NCBI RefSeq assembly: GCF_000717345.1
Contig: NZ_JNZA01000005.1
Span: 1-64,000 of the forward strand
Direction of reading: 5' to 3'
DNA from: Streptomyces lydicus
Lineage (GTDB): Bacteria; Actinomycetota; Actinomycetes; Streptomycetales; Streptomycetaceae
Length of the DNA stretch: 64,000 nucleotides
Shown: positions 15,504-23,256 of the stretch, piece by piece
Layout of the letters: the number at the start of each line of letters is the position of its first letter
How positions within the stretch are numbered: the first letter of the stretch is position 1
The notes under the pieces: generated by a model
Told to the model about the DNA's origin: nothing
What the model saw: the letters and a program-made list of their open reading frames with translations, nothing else
Databases searched by the model: none
Translations under genes and position numbers: made by a program

Positions 15504-17306
15504 TCATGGCTCGGACATCACCCGGGCCCCGGCGCCCCGCTCCTGCTCCGGCGCCGCCCAGCTCGGCGTGCGCCCGGCCGGCGCACCCGGCCCGGTGACG
15601 GCGCCGCACCGGTGGGCGGCGCCGGTCGCGGCCCACCGGCCGGGGACGTGGGACTCGGCGGGGCGGTCGAAGGGCCGCGGCAGGCCCTCGGCGTGCCGCC
15701 CGCGGCGGCCGGCGGGGCGGGCCGGGGCGTGCGACATCAGCTCCAGGTAGATGCCACGAAATGCCGCGATGTTCTGCTCGACGGTGAAGAGTTCGAGCGC
15801 CCGTGCCCGGGCCGCCGCGCCCAGCCGGGCCCTGCGGTCGGGGTCGCCGAGCAGCGCCCGGCACGCCTCGGCGAGCGCCCGGGGGTTGCGCGGCGGGACG
15901 ACCAGCCCGGTGCCGCCGATGACTTCGCAGACCGCGCCGGCGTCGGTGGACACCGTGGCGCGGCCGCAGAACATCGCCTCCACCAGGGAGCGCGGAAAGC
16001 CCTCGACGACGCTGGAGAGCACCACCACCGTGGCGGACGCGTAGGCGTCCGCCAGGGCCGGGACGTCGGGGCCGCCGATCTCCTCGAAGCTGACCGGGTT
16101 CTCGCCGACGGTGCGGGCGTCGGCCGCCTCGTCGGGGAAGAGCTGGGCGGCCAGCGCCCGGCAGTGCGCGAGGTAGCCGGGCGCCTGCGGGTCGCGGCCG
16201 AGCCCGCCGACGATGCGGAGCGTGACGGCCGGCTCGGTCCTGCGCAGCTCGGCGAACGCGTGCAGCAGCGCCACCAGGTCCTTGGCGGGCTCGATGGCGC
16301 CGACCCACACCAGCGTCCGGGAGTCGTCGGCCGGGGCGTCCGCGACGGCGGCGAACGGGGCCGCGTCCATGCCCGGGTAGACCGTGCGCAGCCGGGCCCG
16401 GTCGGCGCCGCAGCGCTCCTGCCAGCGGCGGGCGTGGATGTTGCCCGGGGTGATCAGGGCGGCCTGGGCGTAGGTCTCGGCGGCGAGCGCGCCCTGGAAG
16501 GCGGCGAGCAGGGCGCGTACCGGCGCGCTGATCGGTGCCGCGGCGCGCGCGAGGTAGTGCTCGCGCAGCCGGACGCCGTACTCGGTGACCAGGAGCGGCG
16601 TGCCGAAGAAGCGTTTGGCCAGCAGTCCGGGCAGTGCGGCCGCGCCGCCGGAGGTGGCGTGGCAGAGGTCGACGGCGTCGAGGCCGGGGGCGGACCCGTC
16701 GCCGTACCAGTCCAGCGACAGCGGGCGCAGGGCGAGTTCGAGCTGTTCCGCGACCGCCAGCAGGTCGTTGACCTGGGCGCCGTGGGCGGCAGGCAGCGCG
16801 CGGGGGCCGTGGCAGACGGCCTCCAGGGTGCGGACCGCGTCCTCGGAGTGCAGCAGGGCGGGCAGTCCGCCGTGCTCGCGGGCCAGTTCGGCGAGCCCGT
16901 ACAGACCACTGGCGAAACGGTCCGCCTTACTGGTCGGCGCGTTGTCGGGGGGCTCTTCCCGGCCCGCGGGACGGCCGCCGGCCGGGGCCGCGGCGAAGGC
17001 CGACACCAGCGCGCCGAAGTGCTCGGTGAACCGGCGGCGGGCCCGCCGTCCGGGGGTGCGGCCCCGGCGCTCCTCGGCGGCCCGGAGGTGCGCGGCGGGA
17101 AAGTCGCCCCACAGGGGGGCGCCGTGCACCCGCCGTACGTGCTCCGGCAGGCGGTGCCCTCCACGCGCGTCCCGGCAGGGCCGCCCGCTCAGGGCGTAGA
17201 CCTCGAAGTCATGGCCGGTGAGCCCGCGCACGAGCCGGTCGCACCACGCGTGCGACTCACCGGATGCATATGGATAGCCACCCTCGGTGAGGAGTCCAAT
17301 GCGCAC
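15504..17306 (-). CDS. PelF-like glycosyltransferase (DUF3492 + GT4)
   Basis: 600 aa from GTG 17306. The N-terminus MRIGLLTEGGYPYASGE, then HAWCDRLVRGL, is the hallmark of DUF3492, the N-terminal domain of the Pel polysaccharide synthase PelF. The C-terminal GT4 domain carries LVWVGAIEPAKDL, LRIVGGLGRDP, VSFEEIGGPDVPALYAS-like spacing, and the EX7E motif EGFPRSLVE (about residues 435-443) before STDAGAVCEVIGG. It is a soluble retaining GT-B enzyme using a nucleotide sugar. PelF polymerises a GlcNAc/GalNAc polymer with a PelG-type membrane partner (family knowledge). It is the first gene of a minus-strand cluster with a membrane protein, an epimerase and a spherulin-4 protein. The stop overlaps an ATG (ATGA). 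Confidence 0.88.
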   Translation of the reverse strand: MRIGLLTEGGYPYASGESHAWCDRLVRGLTGHDFEVYALSGRPCRDARGGHRLPEHVRRVHGAPLWGDFPAAHLRAAEERRGRTPGRRARRRFTEHFGALVSAFAAAPAGGRPAGREEPPDNAPTSKADRFASGLYGLAELAREHGGLPALLHSEDAVRTLEAVCHGPRALPAAHGAQVNDLLAVAEQLELALRPLSLDWYGDGSAPGLDAVDLCHATSGGAAALPGLLAKRFFGTPLLVTEYGVRLREHYLARAAAPISAPVRALLAAFQGALAAETYAQAALITPGNIHARRWQERCGADRARLRTVYPGMDAAPFAAVADAPADDSRTLVWVGAIEPAKDLVALLHAFAELRRTEPAVTLRIVGGLGRDPQAPGYLAHCRALAAQLFPDEAADARTVGENPVSFEEIGGPDVPALADAYASATVVVLSSVVEGFPRSLVEAMFCGRATVSTDAGAVCEVIGGTGLVVPPRNPRALAEACRALLGDPDRRARLGAAARARALELFTVEQNIAAFRGIYLELMSHAPARPAGRRGRHAEGLPRPFDRPAESHVPGRWAATGAAHRCGAVTGPGAPAGRTPSWAAPEQERGAGARVMSEP

Positions 17307-17430
17307 GACTGCACCCCCGTCCTCCCATATCGACGTCCCGGGTGGCGGGGGTTCCCCGGACCGAAACCTGTCGAAGGCTCCTGGGGAGACCGCACCGCCG
17401 TCACCTGCAGGAAGAAGCTATGCAAAAGGG

Positions 17431-17468
17431 CCGGTGGCGCGATGGACGGTTGTCCGTCGCGCCACCGG
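17431..17468. terminator. Strong hairpin upstream of the PelF-like gene
   Basis: 17-bp stem (arms 17431-17447 and 17452-17468, one G-T pair), tetraloop GGTT. On the minus strand it is followed by CCTTTTGC, so it could end transcripts coming from the decayed ABC ATPase region and insulate the polysaccharide cluster. Confidence 0.6.
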
Positions 17469-17554
17469 AAGGGGTGAAAGCACGTAACTTTCCGACCGTA
17501 GGGGCGTTTCGACGCGGTATGTGAGCGCTGTGCGGCGACGCGCAAGGCCCGGCG

Positions 17555-17800
17555 GTCCGCGGCGGCCCCGGGGCCGAGCACCGGCGCCGCCGCCGACAGG
17601 CCCTGGGTGCAGGGGTGTTGCGGCCGGTCGTACCCCGCGTCGACCGGGCCCTCCTCGACGCTCCGCCCGGACCGCATGACCGCGACCCGGTCCCTGACCG
17701 CCCGCACGACGGCCGGGTCGGGGGCGATGAGAACCGGCGACGGTCCCGGTTCTCGGCGCAGTTGGCCGAGCGGCTCCATGGCCTGCGCCGGGAGGACGCG
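17555..17800 (-). pseudogene. Decayed C-terminal fragment of an oligopeptide ABC transporter ATPase
   Basis: The minus frame reads LPAQAMEPLGQLRRE, then PVLIAPDPAVVRAVRDRVAV, MRSGRSVEEGPVDAGYDRPQ and HPCTQGLSAAAPVLGP. This matches the OppD/DppF-type ATPase stretch VQAQVLELLGQLRRE...LIAHDLAVVRAVADRVAVMR...DRPQHPYTR. The switch His is now Pro (APD for AHD) and the Walker A, signature and Walker B regions are absent, so it is a relic. About 80 residues remain. The 545 bp between the DUF3152 stop (17852) and the PelF-like start (17306) hold only this relic, the hairpin at 17431-17468 and the presumed promoter of the cluster. Confidence 0.6.
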
Positions 17801-17851
17801 AGGCGCACGACAGCCCCTGCCGGCCTCCCGCTCAGGCCGGACCGGCCGGGT

Positions 17852-19348
17852 TCACCGCTGGGTGGGAAACGGCCAGGAGTTGGGCCGGCAGGTCACGCCG
17901 TCGGTCGTCAGGAACTTGGTCTGCTGCATCATCACCGGCGCCAGGGCGCCCTGCCGGGAGCAGATCTCGTGGTTGTGGCCGAGCCGGTGACCGACCTCGT
18001 GATTGATCAGCATCTGCCGGTAGGCGAGCATCTTGTCGCGCCCGTAGGTCTTGGCGCCCTGGGCCCACCGGTAGGCGTTGATCATGACGCGGTCGGTGGC
18101 CGCCGAGTCGCAGGAGACGTTGTCCTCGGTCGTGTCGAGACCGGACTTGGCGCACCACTTGGCGGTGGTGCCCGGGCTCGCCAGCGTGATCACGAAGTCG
18201 GCGGGGCCGGAGGCCACCCGCTGGAAGGTCCGCTGCCCGCCGTGCGCCCAACTGCGGTCGTCGTTCAGGGTCTTGTGCACCGCCTCGGCGAACAGCTTGC
18301 CGTCCAGCGGCAGCCCCTCCTCGATGTCGACCCGGTAGCGCAGCAGCTTGCCGTGACCGGGCGCCTTGGCGTCGCTGCCGACCGGCTTGAACCGGCCGGT
18401 GGCCGTCAGGTCCGCGGCCAGCGGGAAGACCTGGGTCATCTGCTCGTCGTAACCGGCGGCCTTGGCGTCCTGGGTGGGCCGGGCGTTCGACCGGGAGGTC
18501 TCGTCGCCGGCGCCGTCGGTACGGTCGTTGCCGCTGCGCGGCTGCGGATCCCCGCCGTCCTTGTGCTGCTCGGCGACCTGGCCCGCGATGACCACGGCGA
18601 GCACGGTGGTCACCGCGGCGGCCGCCGCACCGGTGAACGTCCGGCCCATGCTGCCCTTCCTGGCGCCGTGCCGTGCCTCGTCCGGGTCGGCGCCCACCGC
18701 GTCGGCCGGGTCCTGGCCCGCCGGGTCCTGATCGACCGTAACGCCGGGCTGCGCGTTGCCGGCGCCCGCCGCGCCGGATCCGGGGTGAGCGCCAGGACCG
18801 TCGGGACCGTCGGGACCGGAGCCGGTCCCCTCGCGGGCGAAGACGACCGAGCGTCCGGTGAATCGGGCGCCGGGCGGTACGACGGGGGCCGCACGCCGGG
18901 CGGAGGCGTCCGGCGCACCGGCCCGGAACACGTCGTCCTCGGGGTCGGCGGGGCCGTCGGCCGCGGCGGAGCGTCCCGGCCCGGCCGGGTACACGCCGGC
19001 GTCGAAGGCGTCGACGTACTCACGGCGGGGGCCCGGGCCGCTGCCCGGCGCGGCGAGCGGCCGGCCGCCGGACATCTCCGCGCGCGGCCGGGGAATCCTC
19101 GGCCCGGCGGCGCCGCCGGGCGTCACCGGAGCCGCCGGGGCGCCGGGGAACGTGCCCCAGCCGCCGCCCGGCTCGTGCTGTTCGGGGTGCCCGCCGCGCA
19201 CCGGGTCGCCCTCGGCCGGCTCGCGTCTGCGGCGGCCCCGTCCCGGTCCCGGGCCCGGCGAGGGCTCCCGCGGGCCGCTGCCCGGGGGCACGGCCGGCTG
19301 CGAAGGGTTCTCGGTCTCCGGCCGGCTCCGGCGGCTATGGCGTCCCAC
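17852..19348 (-). CDS. DUF3152 membrane-anchored metzincin-like metalloprotease
   Basis: 498 aa. Residues 1-230 are Pro/Gly/Asp-rich and disordered. One transmembrane helix lies at about 234-258 (AAAAAVTTVLAVVIAG), giving a cytoplasmic N-terminus and an extracellular catalytic domain. The DUF3152 domain ends with HEVGHRLGHNH (His about 450, 454, 460; Glu 451), exactly the metzincin pattern HExxHxxGxxH, followed 10 residues later by the candidate Met-turn APVMMQQ. Cysteines in WCAKSG, VSCDS, EICSR and VTCRP could form disulfides. The substrate is unknown. It starts 8 bp after the alpha/beta-hydrolase stop, so the two form an operon. The mycobacterial homologue (Rv3207c, from memory) sits next to moeB1. 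Confidence 0.85.
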   Translation of the reverse strand: MGRHSRRSRPETENPSQPAVPPGSGPREPSPGPGPGRGRRRREPAEGDPVRGGHPEQHEPGGGWGTFPGAPAAPVTPGGAAGPRIPRPRAEMSGGRPLAAPGSGPGPRREYVDAFDAGVYPAGPGRSAAADGPADPEDDVFRAGAPDASARRAAPVVPPGARFTGRSVVFAREGTGSGPDGPDGPGAHPGSGAAGAGNAQPGVTVDQDPAGQDPADAVGADPDEARHGARKGSMGRTFTGAAAAAVTTVLAVVIAGQVAEQHKDGGDPQPRSGNDRTDGAGDETSRSNARPTQDAKAAGYDEQMTQVFPLAADLTATGRFKPVGSDAKAPGHGKLLRYRVDIEEGLPLDGKLFAEAVHKTLNDDRSWAHGGQRTFQRVASGPADFVITLASPGTTAKWCAKSGLDTTEDNVSCDSAATDRVMINAYRWAQGAKTYGRDKMLAYRQMLINHEVGHRLGHNHEICSRQGALAPVMMQQTKFLTTDGVTCRPNSWPFPTQR

Positions 19349-19356
19349 GGGGCGTG

Positions 19357-20367
19357 TCAGCTCCTGCCCGCATCAGCGGTCACATCGTTCACTTCACTGT
19401 CCAGCAGCTCGCGGACGGCCCGCGCCACCGCCTCCGGGTATTCCATCATCGCCACATGCCCCGCCTCCGGCAGCGTCAGCAGTCGCGAACCGCGGAACGC
19501 CGCGGCCGCCCGCCGTGCCATCCGGAAGGAGACCAGGCGGTCGCGCCCACCGTAGACGAGAAGCGTCGGCGCGAGCACGCGCTCTGCCTGACGCCACAAA
19601 TTGTGCTGTCCGCCGAGCGTGTAGGCGTTCACCAGACCGCGCGCCGAGCGCTCCATCACCTCCCAGAAATACGGGAGTTCGAGCCGGCGGCGGTACTCGT
19701 CGGCCGCGGCGTTGAACCCTTCCGGGGTGACCCGGCCGAGGTCGCCGTAACAGAGCGCCAGCACCTCGCGGGTGCGGCGCTCGGGCGTCCAGTCGCGGGT
19801 GAGCCGGCCGAAGAGCCCGGCGAGGCCGGGGACCGCGAGCAGCGCGGTGGGCACCGCGGTCCGCTGCGGCCGCAGCTCGGGCAGGGCCGGCGAGATCAGC
19901 GTCAGGGTGCGTACGAGGTCCGGGCGCACGGCCGCCACGCGGGTCGCGGCGGCGCCGCCCATCGAGTTGCCGAGGAGGTGGACGGGGCCGCGGCCGGCCG
20001 CGTCGAGGTAGCGGATGACCGCGCGGGCCTGCGCGGACACCGAGTAGCTGCCGTCGTCCGGCGGGGGTGAGTGGCCGAAGCCGGGCAGGTCGAGGGCCTC
20101 CCCGTCGAGCCGGTCGGCGAGCAGCGGCATCAGTGCGGACCAATTCTGCGAGGAACCGCCGAGGCCGTGCAGATACAGGGCGGGCGCCCGCTCCGCTCCG
20201 TCGCCGCCCGCCGGCCGGCCGTCCCTCTCCAACGGCGCCCGTACGCTCAGCGTCAGGCCCGGCAGGATCACGGTGCGCACCGTCTCCGCCGCGGCCCGGC
20301 CGCCGGGGCCGGCCGGCGGGACCGGAAGGGCGGCGGCCGCGGTGTCCGGCGACTCGGTCGAAGACAT
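19357..20367 (-). CDS. Alpha/beta-fold hydrolase
   Basis: 336 aa. Oxyanion region LHGLGGSSQNW, nucleophile elbow GNSMGG (Ser in LLGNSMGGAAAT), acid GGRDRLV and His EAGHVAM give a complete Ser-Asp-His triad. DLPGFGHSPPPDDGSYS is typical of lipase/esterase or C-C hydrolase-like members. The long N-terminus (about 60 residues) is Pro/Ala-rich without a clear signal peptide. The substrate is not predictable. It is the first gene of a two-gene unit with DUF3152 and is divergent from the small acidic protein at 20538. LipV-type hydrolases occupy a similar neighbourhood in mycobacteria. Confidence 0.88.
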   Translation of the reverse strand: MSSTESPDTAAAALPVPPAGPGGRAAAETVRTVILPGLTLSVRAPLERDGRPAGGDGAERAPALYLHGLGGSSQNWSALMPLLADRLDGEALDLPGFGHSPPPDDGSYSVSAQARAVIRYLDAAGRGPVHLLGNSMGGAAATRVAAVRPDLVRTLTLISPALPELRPQRTAVPTALLAVPGLAGLFGRLTRDWTPERRTREVLALCYGDLGRVTPEGFNAAADEYRRRLELPYFWEVMERSARGLVNAYTLGGQHNLWRQAERVLAPTLLVYGGRDRLVSFRMARRAAAAFRGSRLLTLPEAGHVAMMEYPEAVARAVRELLDSEVNDVTADAGRS

Positions 20368-20401
20368 GGGGTCGATGTTACGAGACGATCACGCCCCCGA
20401 T

Positions 20402-20421
20402 TGTGTGTTCGCGGTCACACA
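20402..20421. promoter_or_regulatory. Inverted repeat in divergent promoter region
   Basis: TGTGTG-N8-CACACA between the divergent hydrolase (ATG at 20367) and small acidic gene (ATG at 20538). It could be an operator for either. The TetR gene lies immediately beyond, so autoregulation of the neighbourhood is conceivable but not shown. Confidence 0.3.
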
Positions 20422-20537
20422 CCGCATCGCGCCTTCGCGACGGCTCTCCTAGGCTCGTAGGCAAGGGCAGCCGCCCAGGTCCCCTGCTTTCATGCCAGGA
20501 ACAGCCGACGGAGCGAGTCCGCGAGAAGGGAACCACC

Positions 20538-20753
20538 ATGCCTGTCGACCCGACAGACCCGGACACTTTCGAGGACGAGACCGACGCCACCGAGCTCGAC
20601 GTGGAGGCGCCGGAGGCGGACGCCGCGGAGCAATACACCGATATCGCGCCGCAGCGTGACGAGCCGCTCACCGAGGTCACACCGGAGGCCAACGAGGCCG
20701 ATCTCGTCGAGCAGGCCCGCGTCGTGCAGATCAACGAAGACGAATACCGATGA
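20538..20753 (+). CDS. Small highly acidic protein of unknown function
   Basis: 71 aa. ATG with AAGGGA 6-7 nt upstream. Asp and Glu make up about a third of residues, with repeated DPDTFEDETD and EAPEADAAEQ segments, no Cys or Trp, and no hydrophobic core before the C-terminal VEQARVVQINEDEYR. It is probably intrinsically disordered. A 148-bp gap separates it from the TetR gene. It resembles small conserved streptomycete proteins I cannot name. Confidence 0.75.
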   Translation: MPVDPTDPDTFEDETDATELDVEAPEADAAEQYTDIAPQRDEPLTEVTPEANEADLVEQARVVQINEDEYR

Positions 20754-20901
20754 CCTGGGGCGTTATGTCGCATTGTCGGGGCGGCTCCGCGCAGAAATTC
20801 TCGCCCCGGGCCGCGCACAGCCGGGTTACCCAAAAGTACGATGGCGGGCGCGGTGCACCACCTTGTACGGGCCGCGAACGGAACCACTTCTGGGAGGCAG
20901 C

Positions 20902-21543
20902 GTGAGCGCCATCGAGCAGACCGAGGCGGCGCGCCCGCGGGGCACACGCCTGCCACGCCGAGCCCGGCGCAACCAGCTCCTGGGCGCCGCCCAGGAAGTG
21001 TTCGTCGCGCAGGGCTACCACGCGGCCGCGATGGACGACATCGCCGAGCGGGCGGGCGTCAGCAAGCCGGTGCTCTACCAGCACTTCCCCGGCAAGCTCG
21101 ACCTCTACCTCGCCCTGCTCGACCAGCACTGCGAGGCACTGCTGCACTCGGTGCGCTCGGCCCTGGCGTCGACCAACGACAACAAGCAGCGGGTCGCGGC
21201 CACCATGGACGCCTACTTCGCGTACGTCGAGGACCCGGGCGGCGCCTTCCGGCTGGTGTTCGAGTCGGACCTGACCAACGAGCCGGCGGTCCGCGAGCGG
21301 GTCGACAAGGTGTCGCTGGAGTGCGCCGAGGCCATAAGCGCGGTGATCGCCGAGGACACCGGCCTGTCGCAGGACGAGTCGATGCTGCTGGCCGTGGGGC
21401 TGGGCGGGGTGTCCCAGGTGGTGGCGCGCTACTGGCTCTCCTCCGGGAGCCAGGTCCCGCGGGACACCGCGGTGGCGCTGCTGACCTCCCTCACCTGGAA
21501 GGGCATCGCCGGCTTCCCGCTGCACGGCAGCGACACGCACTGA
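20902..21543 (+). CDS. TetR/AcrR-family transcriptional regulator
   Basis: 213 aa. GTG with GGGAGG 6 nt upstream; longer in-frame extensions lack a ribosome site. The N-terminal HTH at about residues 20-66 reads LLGAAQEVFVAQGYHAAAMD, then DIAERAGVSKPVLYQHF. The ligand-binding C-terminus is helical (FRLVFESDLTNEPAVRERVD). The gene pair TetR-DUF3107 is conserved in actinobacteria (Rv3208-Rv3208A, from memory). The regulated genes are probably near, but no matching pair of operators is evident. Confidence 0.93.
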   Translation: MSAIEQTEAARPRGTRLPRRARRNQLLGAAQEVFVAQGYHAAAMDDIAERAGVSKPVLYQHFPGKLDLYLALLDQHCEALLHSVRSALASTNDNKQRVAATMDAYFAYVEDPGGAFRLVFESDLTNEPAVRERVDKVSLECAEAISAVIAEDTGLSQDESMLLAVGLGGVSQVVARYWLSSGSQVPRDTAVALLTSLTWKGIAGFPLHGSDTH

Positions 21544-21634
21544 CCGTGTTCGCTGCTGGCGTGGTCCACGGCGTCTTGTGCGTCCCCGTACCGGGCTAAT
21601 GTGTGCTGCGTACAGCGCGGATCGCCGCGCACCC

Positions 21635-21654
21635 TCCCCCAGCTGACGCTGGGG
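21635..21654. repeat. Extragenic CCCCCAGC/GCTGGGGG palindrome
   Basis: 8-bp stem CCCCCAGC-TGAC-GCTGGGGG between the TetR stop and the DUF3107 GTG. It belongs to the dispersed C5/G5 palindrome class also seen inside adnA and the sigma gene. It may attenuate read-through into DUF3107. Confidence 0.5.
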
Positions 21655-21682
21655 GGCACCAGACCGTCGGAGGGACAAAGCC

Positions 21683-21910
21683 GTGGAGGTCAAGATCGGC
21701 GTGCAGCACGCGCCCCGCGAGATCGTTCTGGAGAGCGGGCAGTCTGCCGAGGAGGTCGAGCGCGCGGTGTCCGAGGCGCTGGCCGGCAAGTCGGAGCTGC
21801 TGAAGCTGGTGGACGAACACGGCCGCAAGGTCCTGGTCCCGGCGGACCGGCTGGCCTATGTGGAGCTCGGCGAGCCGGCCGGCCGCAGGGTCGGCTTCGG
21901 CGCGCTCTGA
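21683..21910 (+). CDS. DUF3107 domain protein
   Basis: 75 aa from GTG (CGGAGGGA upstream). MEVKIGVQHAPREIVLESG, ELLKLVDEHGRKVLVPADRL and YVELGEPAGRRVGFG are characteristic of DUF3107 (TB9.4 in M. tuberculosis). The predicted form is a compact beta/alpha protein, cytoplasmic, of unknown function. It follows the TetR gene and precedes a strong terminator. Confidence 0.9.
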   Translation: MEVKIGVQHAPREIVLESGQSAEEVERAVSEALAGKSELLKLVDEHGRKVLVPADRLAYVELGEPAGRRVGFGAL

Positions 21911-21946
21911 CCGGCGCGGCGCCGACCGCGGCGCGTGGGTGAGAAC

Positions 21947-21992
21947 AAGGGCGGCGGCCCGGGGGATCCTCCCTCCGGGCCGCCGCCCTTTT
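21947..21992 (+). terminator. Rho-independent terminator after DUF3107
   Basis: Perfect 16-bp stem AAGGGCGGCGGCCCGG (21947-21962) with its complement at 21975-21990, followed by TTTT. It ends the TetR-DUF3107 transcript. Confidence 0.85.
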
Positions 21993-22181
21993 CGCAGATC
22001 AGGCCGTTCGAGTCGGCCCGGATGCGCTGATCAGGCAGCTGACCCGCGGCGGGAGGGTTGCTGCCGCAGGCCCCTGGGTACGACCGCCTACGACCGATTT
22101 GTTCGTCCGATCGGCACGCACCACCGGCACGGCCCGTTCGGTGCCGCCGCCCGGACACGCAGACTCGCGGGAGGGAAAAGC

Positions 22182-22472
22182 ATGATCCTGGAAGCGCTCG
22201 GAGCCGTCCTCATCGGGCTCGCCATCGCCCTGTTCGCCATGCGCAGGCTGCCCGACCGCTTCCCCGCGCGCACCCTCACCCTCGCGACGGGCCCGGTCGC
22301 GGCGCTGCTCGGCGCCCTGCTGACCCGCTCGATCCTCGGCCCCGGCCACCCCGTCCAGGTGATGGTGGCCGCGGTCGCCGTGGGCGCGGCGCTGCTGTCG
22401 GTCCTGGTGCGCCCGCCGCGCTCCCGTCTTCGGCGGCCGGCGGCACCATTGAAGGGGCACCGGACGGCCTGA
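22182..22472 (+). CDS. Small three-helix membrane protein
   Basis: 96 aa. ATG with GGGAGGG upstream. Three hydrophobic segments: ALGAVLIGLAIALFAM, LATGPVAALLGALLTRSIL, and VMVAAVAVGAALLSVLV. A basic tail RPPRSRLRRPAAPLKGHR is probably cytoplasmic. Size and layout recall GlsB/YeaQ/YmgE transglycosylase-associated proteins, but the match is weak. It is monocistronic, convergent with the ferritin-like gene. Confidence 0.7.
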   Translation: MILEALGAVLIGLAIALFAMRRLPDRFPARTLTLATGPVAALLGALLTRSILGPGHPVQVMVAAVAVGAALLSVLVRPPRSRLRRPAAPLKGHRTA

Positions 22473-22518
22473 GCCGCCCGGCACCCCCTCAGGTGCCGTC
22501 AGAAACAGTGCGGCGGCG

Positions 22519-23256
22519 TCAGGCCGCCAGCCCCAGTGCCGCCATCCGCTTGGTGTGCGCCTCGGTGATCCGGGAGAACATCCGGCCCACCTCCGCCAGG
22601 TCGAAGCCGTCGGCGACCCCGCCCACCAGCATCGTGGAGAGCGCGTCGCGGTCCGCGACGACCCGCTGCGCCTGCGACAGCGCCTCGCCCATCAGCCGCC
22701 GCGCCCACAGCGCGAGCCGCCCGCCGACCCGCGGCTCGGCCTCGATCGCGGCGCGCACCTTCTCCACGGCGAAGGACGCGTGCCCGGTGTCGTCGAGCAC
22801 GGCCAGCACCAGGTCGCGGGTCTCGGAGTCCAGGCGGGCGGCGACCTCGCGGTAGAAGTCGCTGGCGATCGAGTCGCCGACGTATGCCTTGACCAGGCCC
22901 TCCAGCCAGTCGGACGGCGCGGTCTGGCGGTGGAACTCGTCGAGGGCGGCGGCGAAGGGCTCCATCGCCTCGTTCGGCTCCGCCTCGATCTGCGCGAGCC
23001 GCTCCCGCAGCCGCTCGAAGTGGTGGAACTCCGCCGAGGCCATCTTGGCCAGTTCGGCCTTGTCGTCCATGGTCGGCGCGAGCTTGGCGTCCTCCGCCAG
23101 GCGCTCGAAGGCGGACAGCTCGCCGTACGCGAGCGCGCCGAGCAGATCGATCACGGCGGCCCGGTACTGCGGGTCGGCGGATGCCTGCGCCCAGTCCTGG
23201 GCGGCGATCCCGGTGTGTTCTTGCGCGTCAGCCGCGGCGTTGTCAGGCGTTCCCAT
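22519..23256 (-). CDS. Ferritin-like fold (MiaE-like) protein
   Basis: 245 aa from ATG 23256 (MGTPDNAAAD). Helices with carboxylate/His pairs suitable for a diiron site: YGELSAFERLAEDA, SAEFHHFERLRERL, and LDDTGHASFAVEKV. This fits the MiaE-like ferritin-superfamily group in which MiaE hydroxylates a tRNA modification; the actinobacterial branch is uncharacterised. The homologue in mycobacteria (Rv3210c, from memory) also sits between the DUF3107 and RhlE genes. It is divergent from the DEAD-box gene. Confidence 0.82.
   Translation of the reverse strand: MGTPDNAAADAQEHTGIAAQDWAQASADPQYRAAVIDLLGALAYGELSAFERLAEDAKLAPTMDDKAELAKMASAEFHHFERLRERLAQIEAEPNEAMEPFAAALDEFHRQTAPSDWLEGLVKAYVGDSIASDFYREVAARLDSETRDLVLAVLDDTGHASFAVEKVRAAIEAEPRVGGRLALWARRLMGEALSQAQRVVADRDALSTMLVGGVADGFDLAEVGRMFSRITEAHTKRMAALGLAA

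Noticed and set aside
15451..16308. 285-codon minus frame overlapping the glycosyltransferase
   Set aside because: It is a shadow frame except for its last 19 codons, which matter only as part of the overlap chain.
13719..17477. 1252-codon plus-strand open frame over the polysaccharide cluster
   Set aside because: Antisense shadow; opposite strand encodes recognisable glycosyltransferase and membrane domains.
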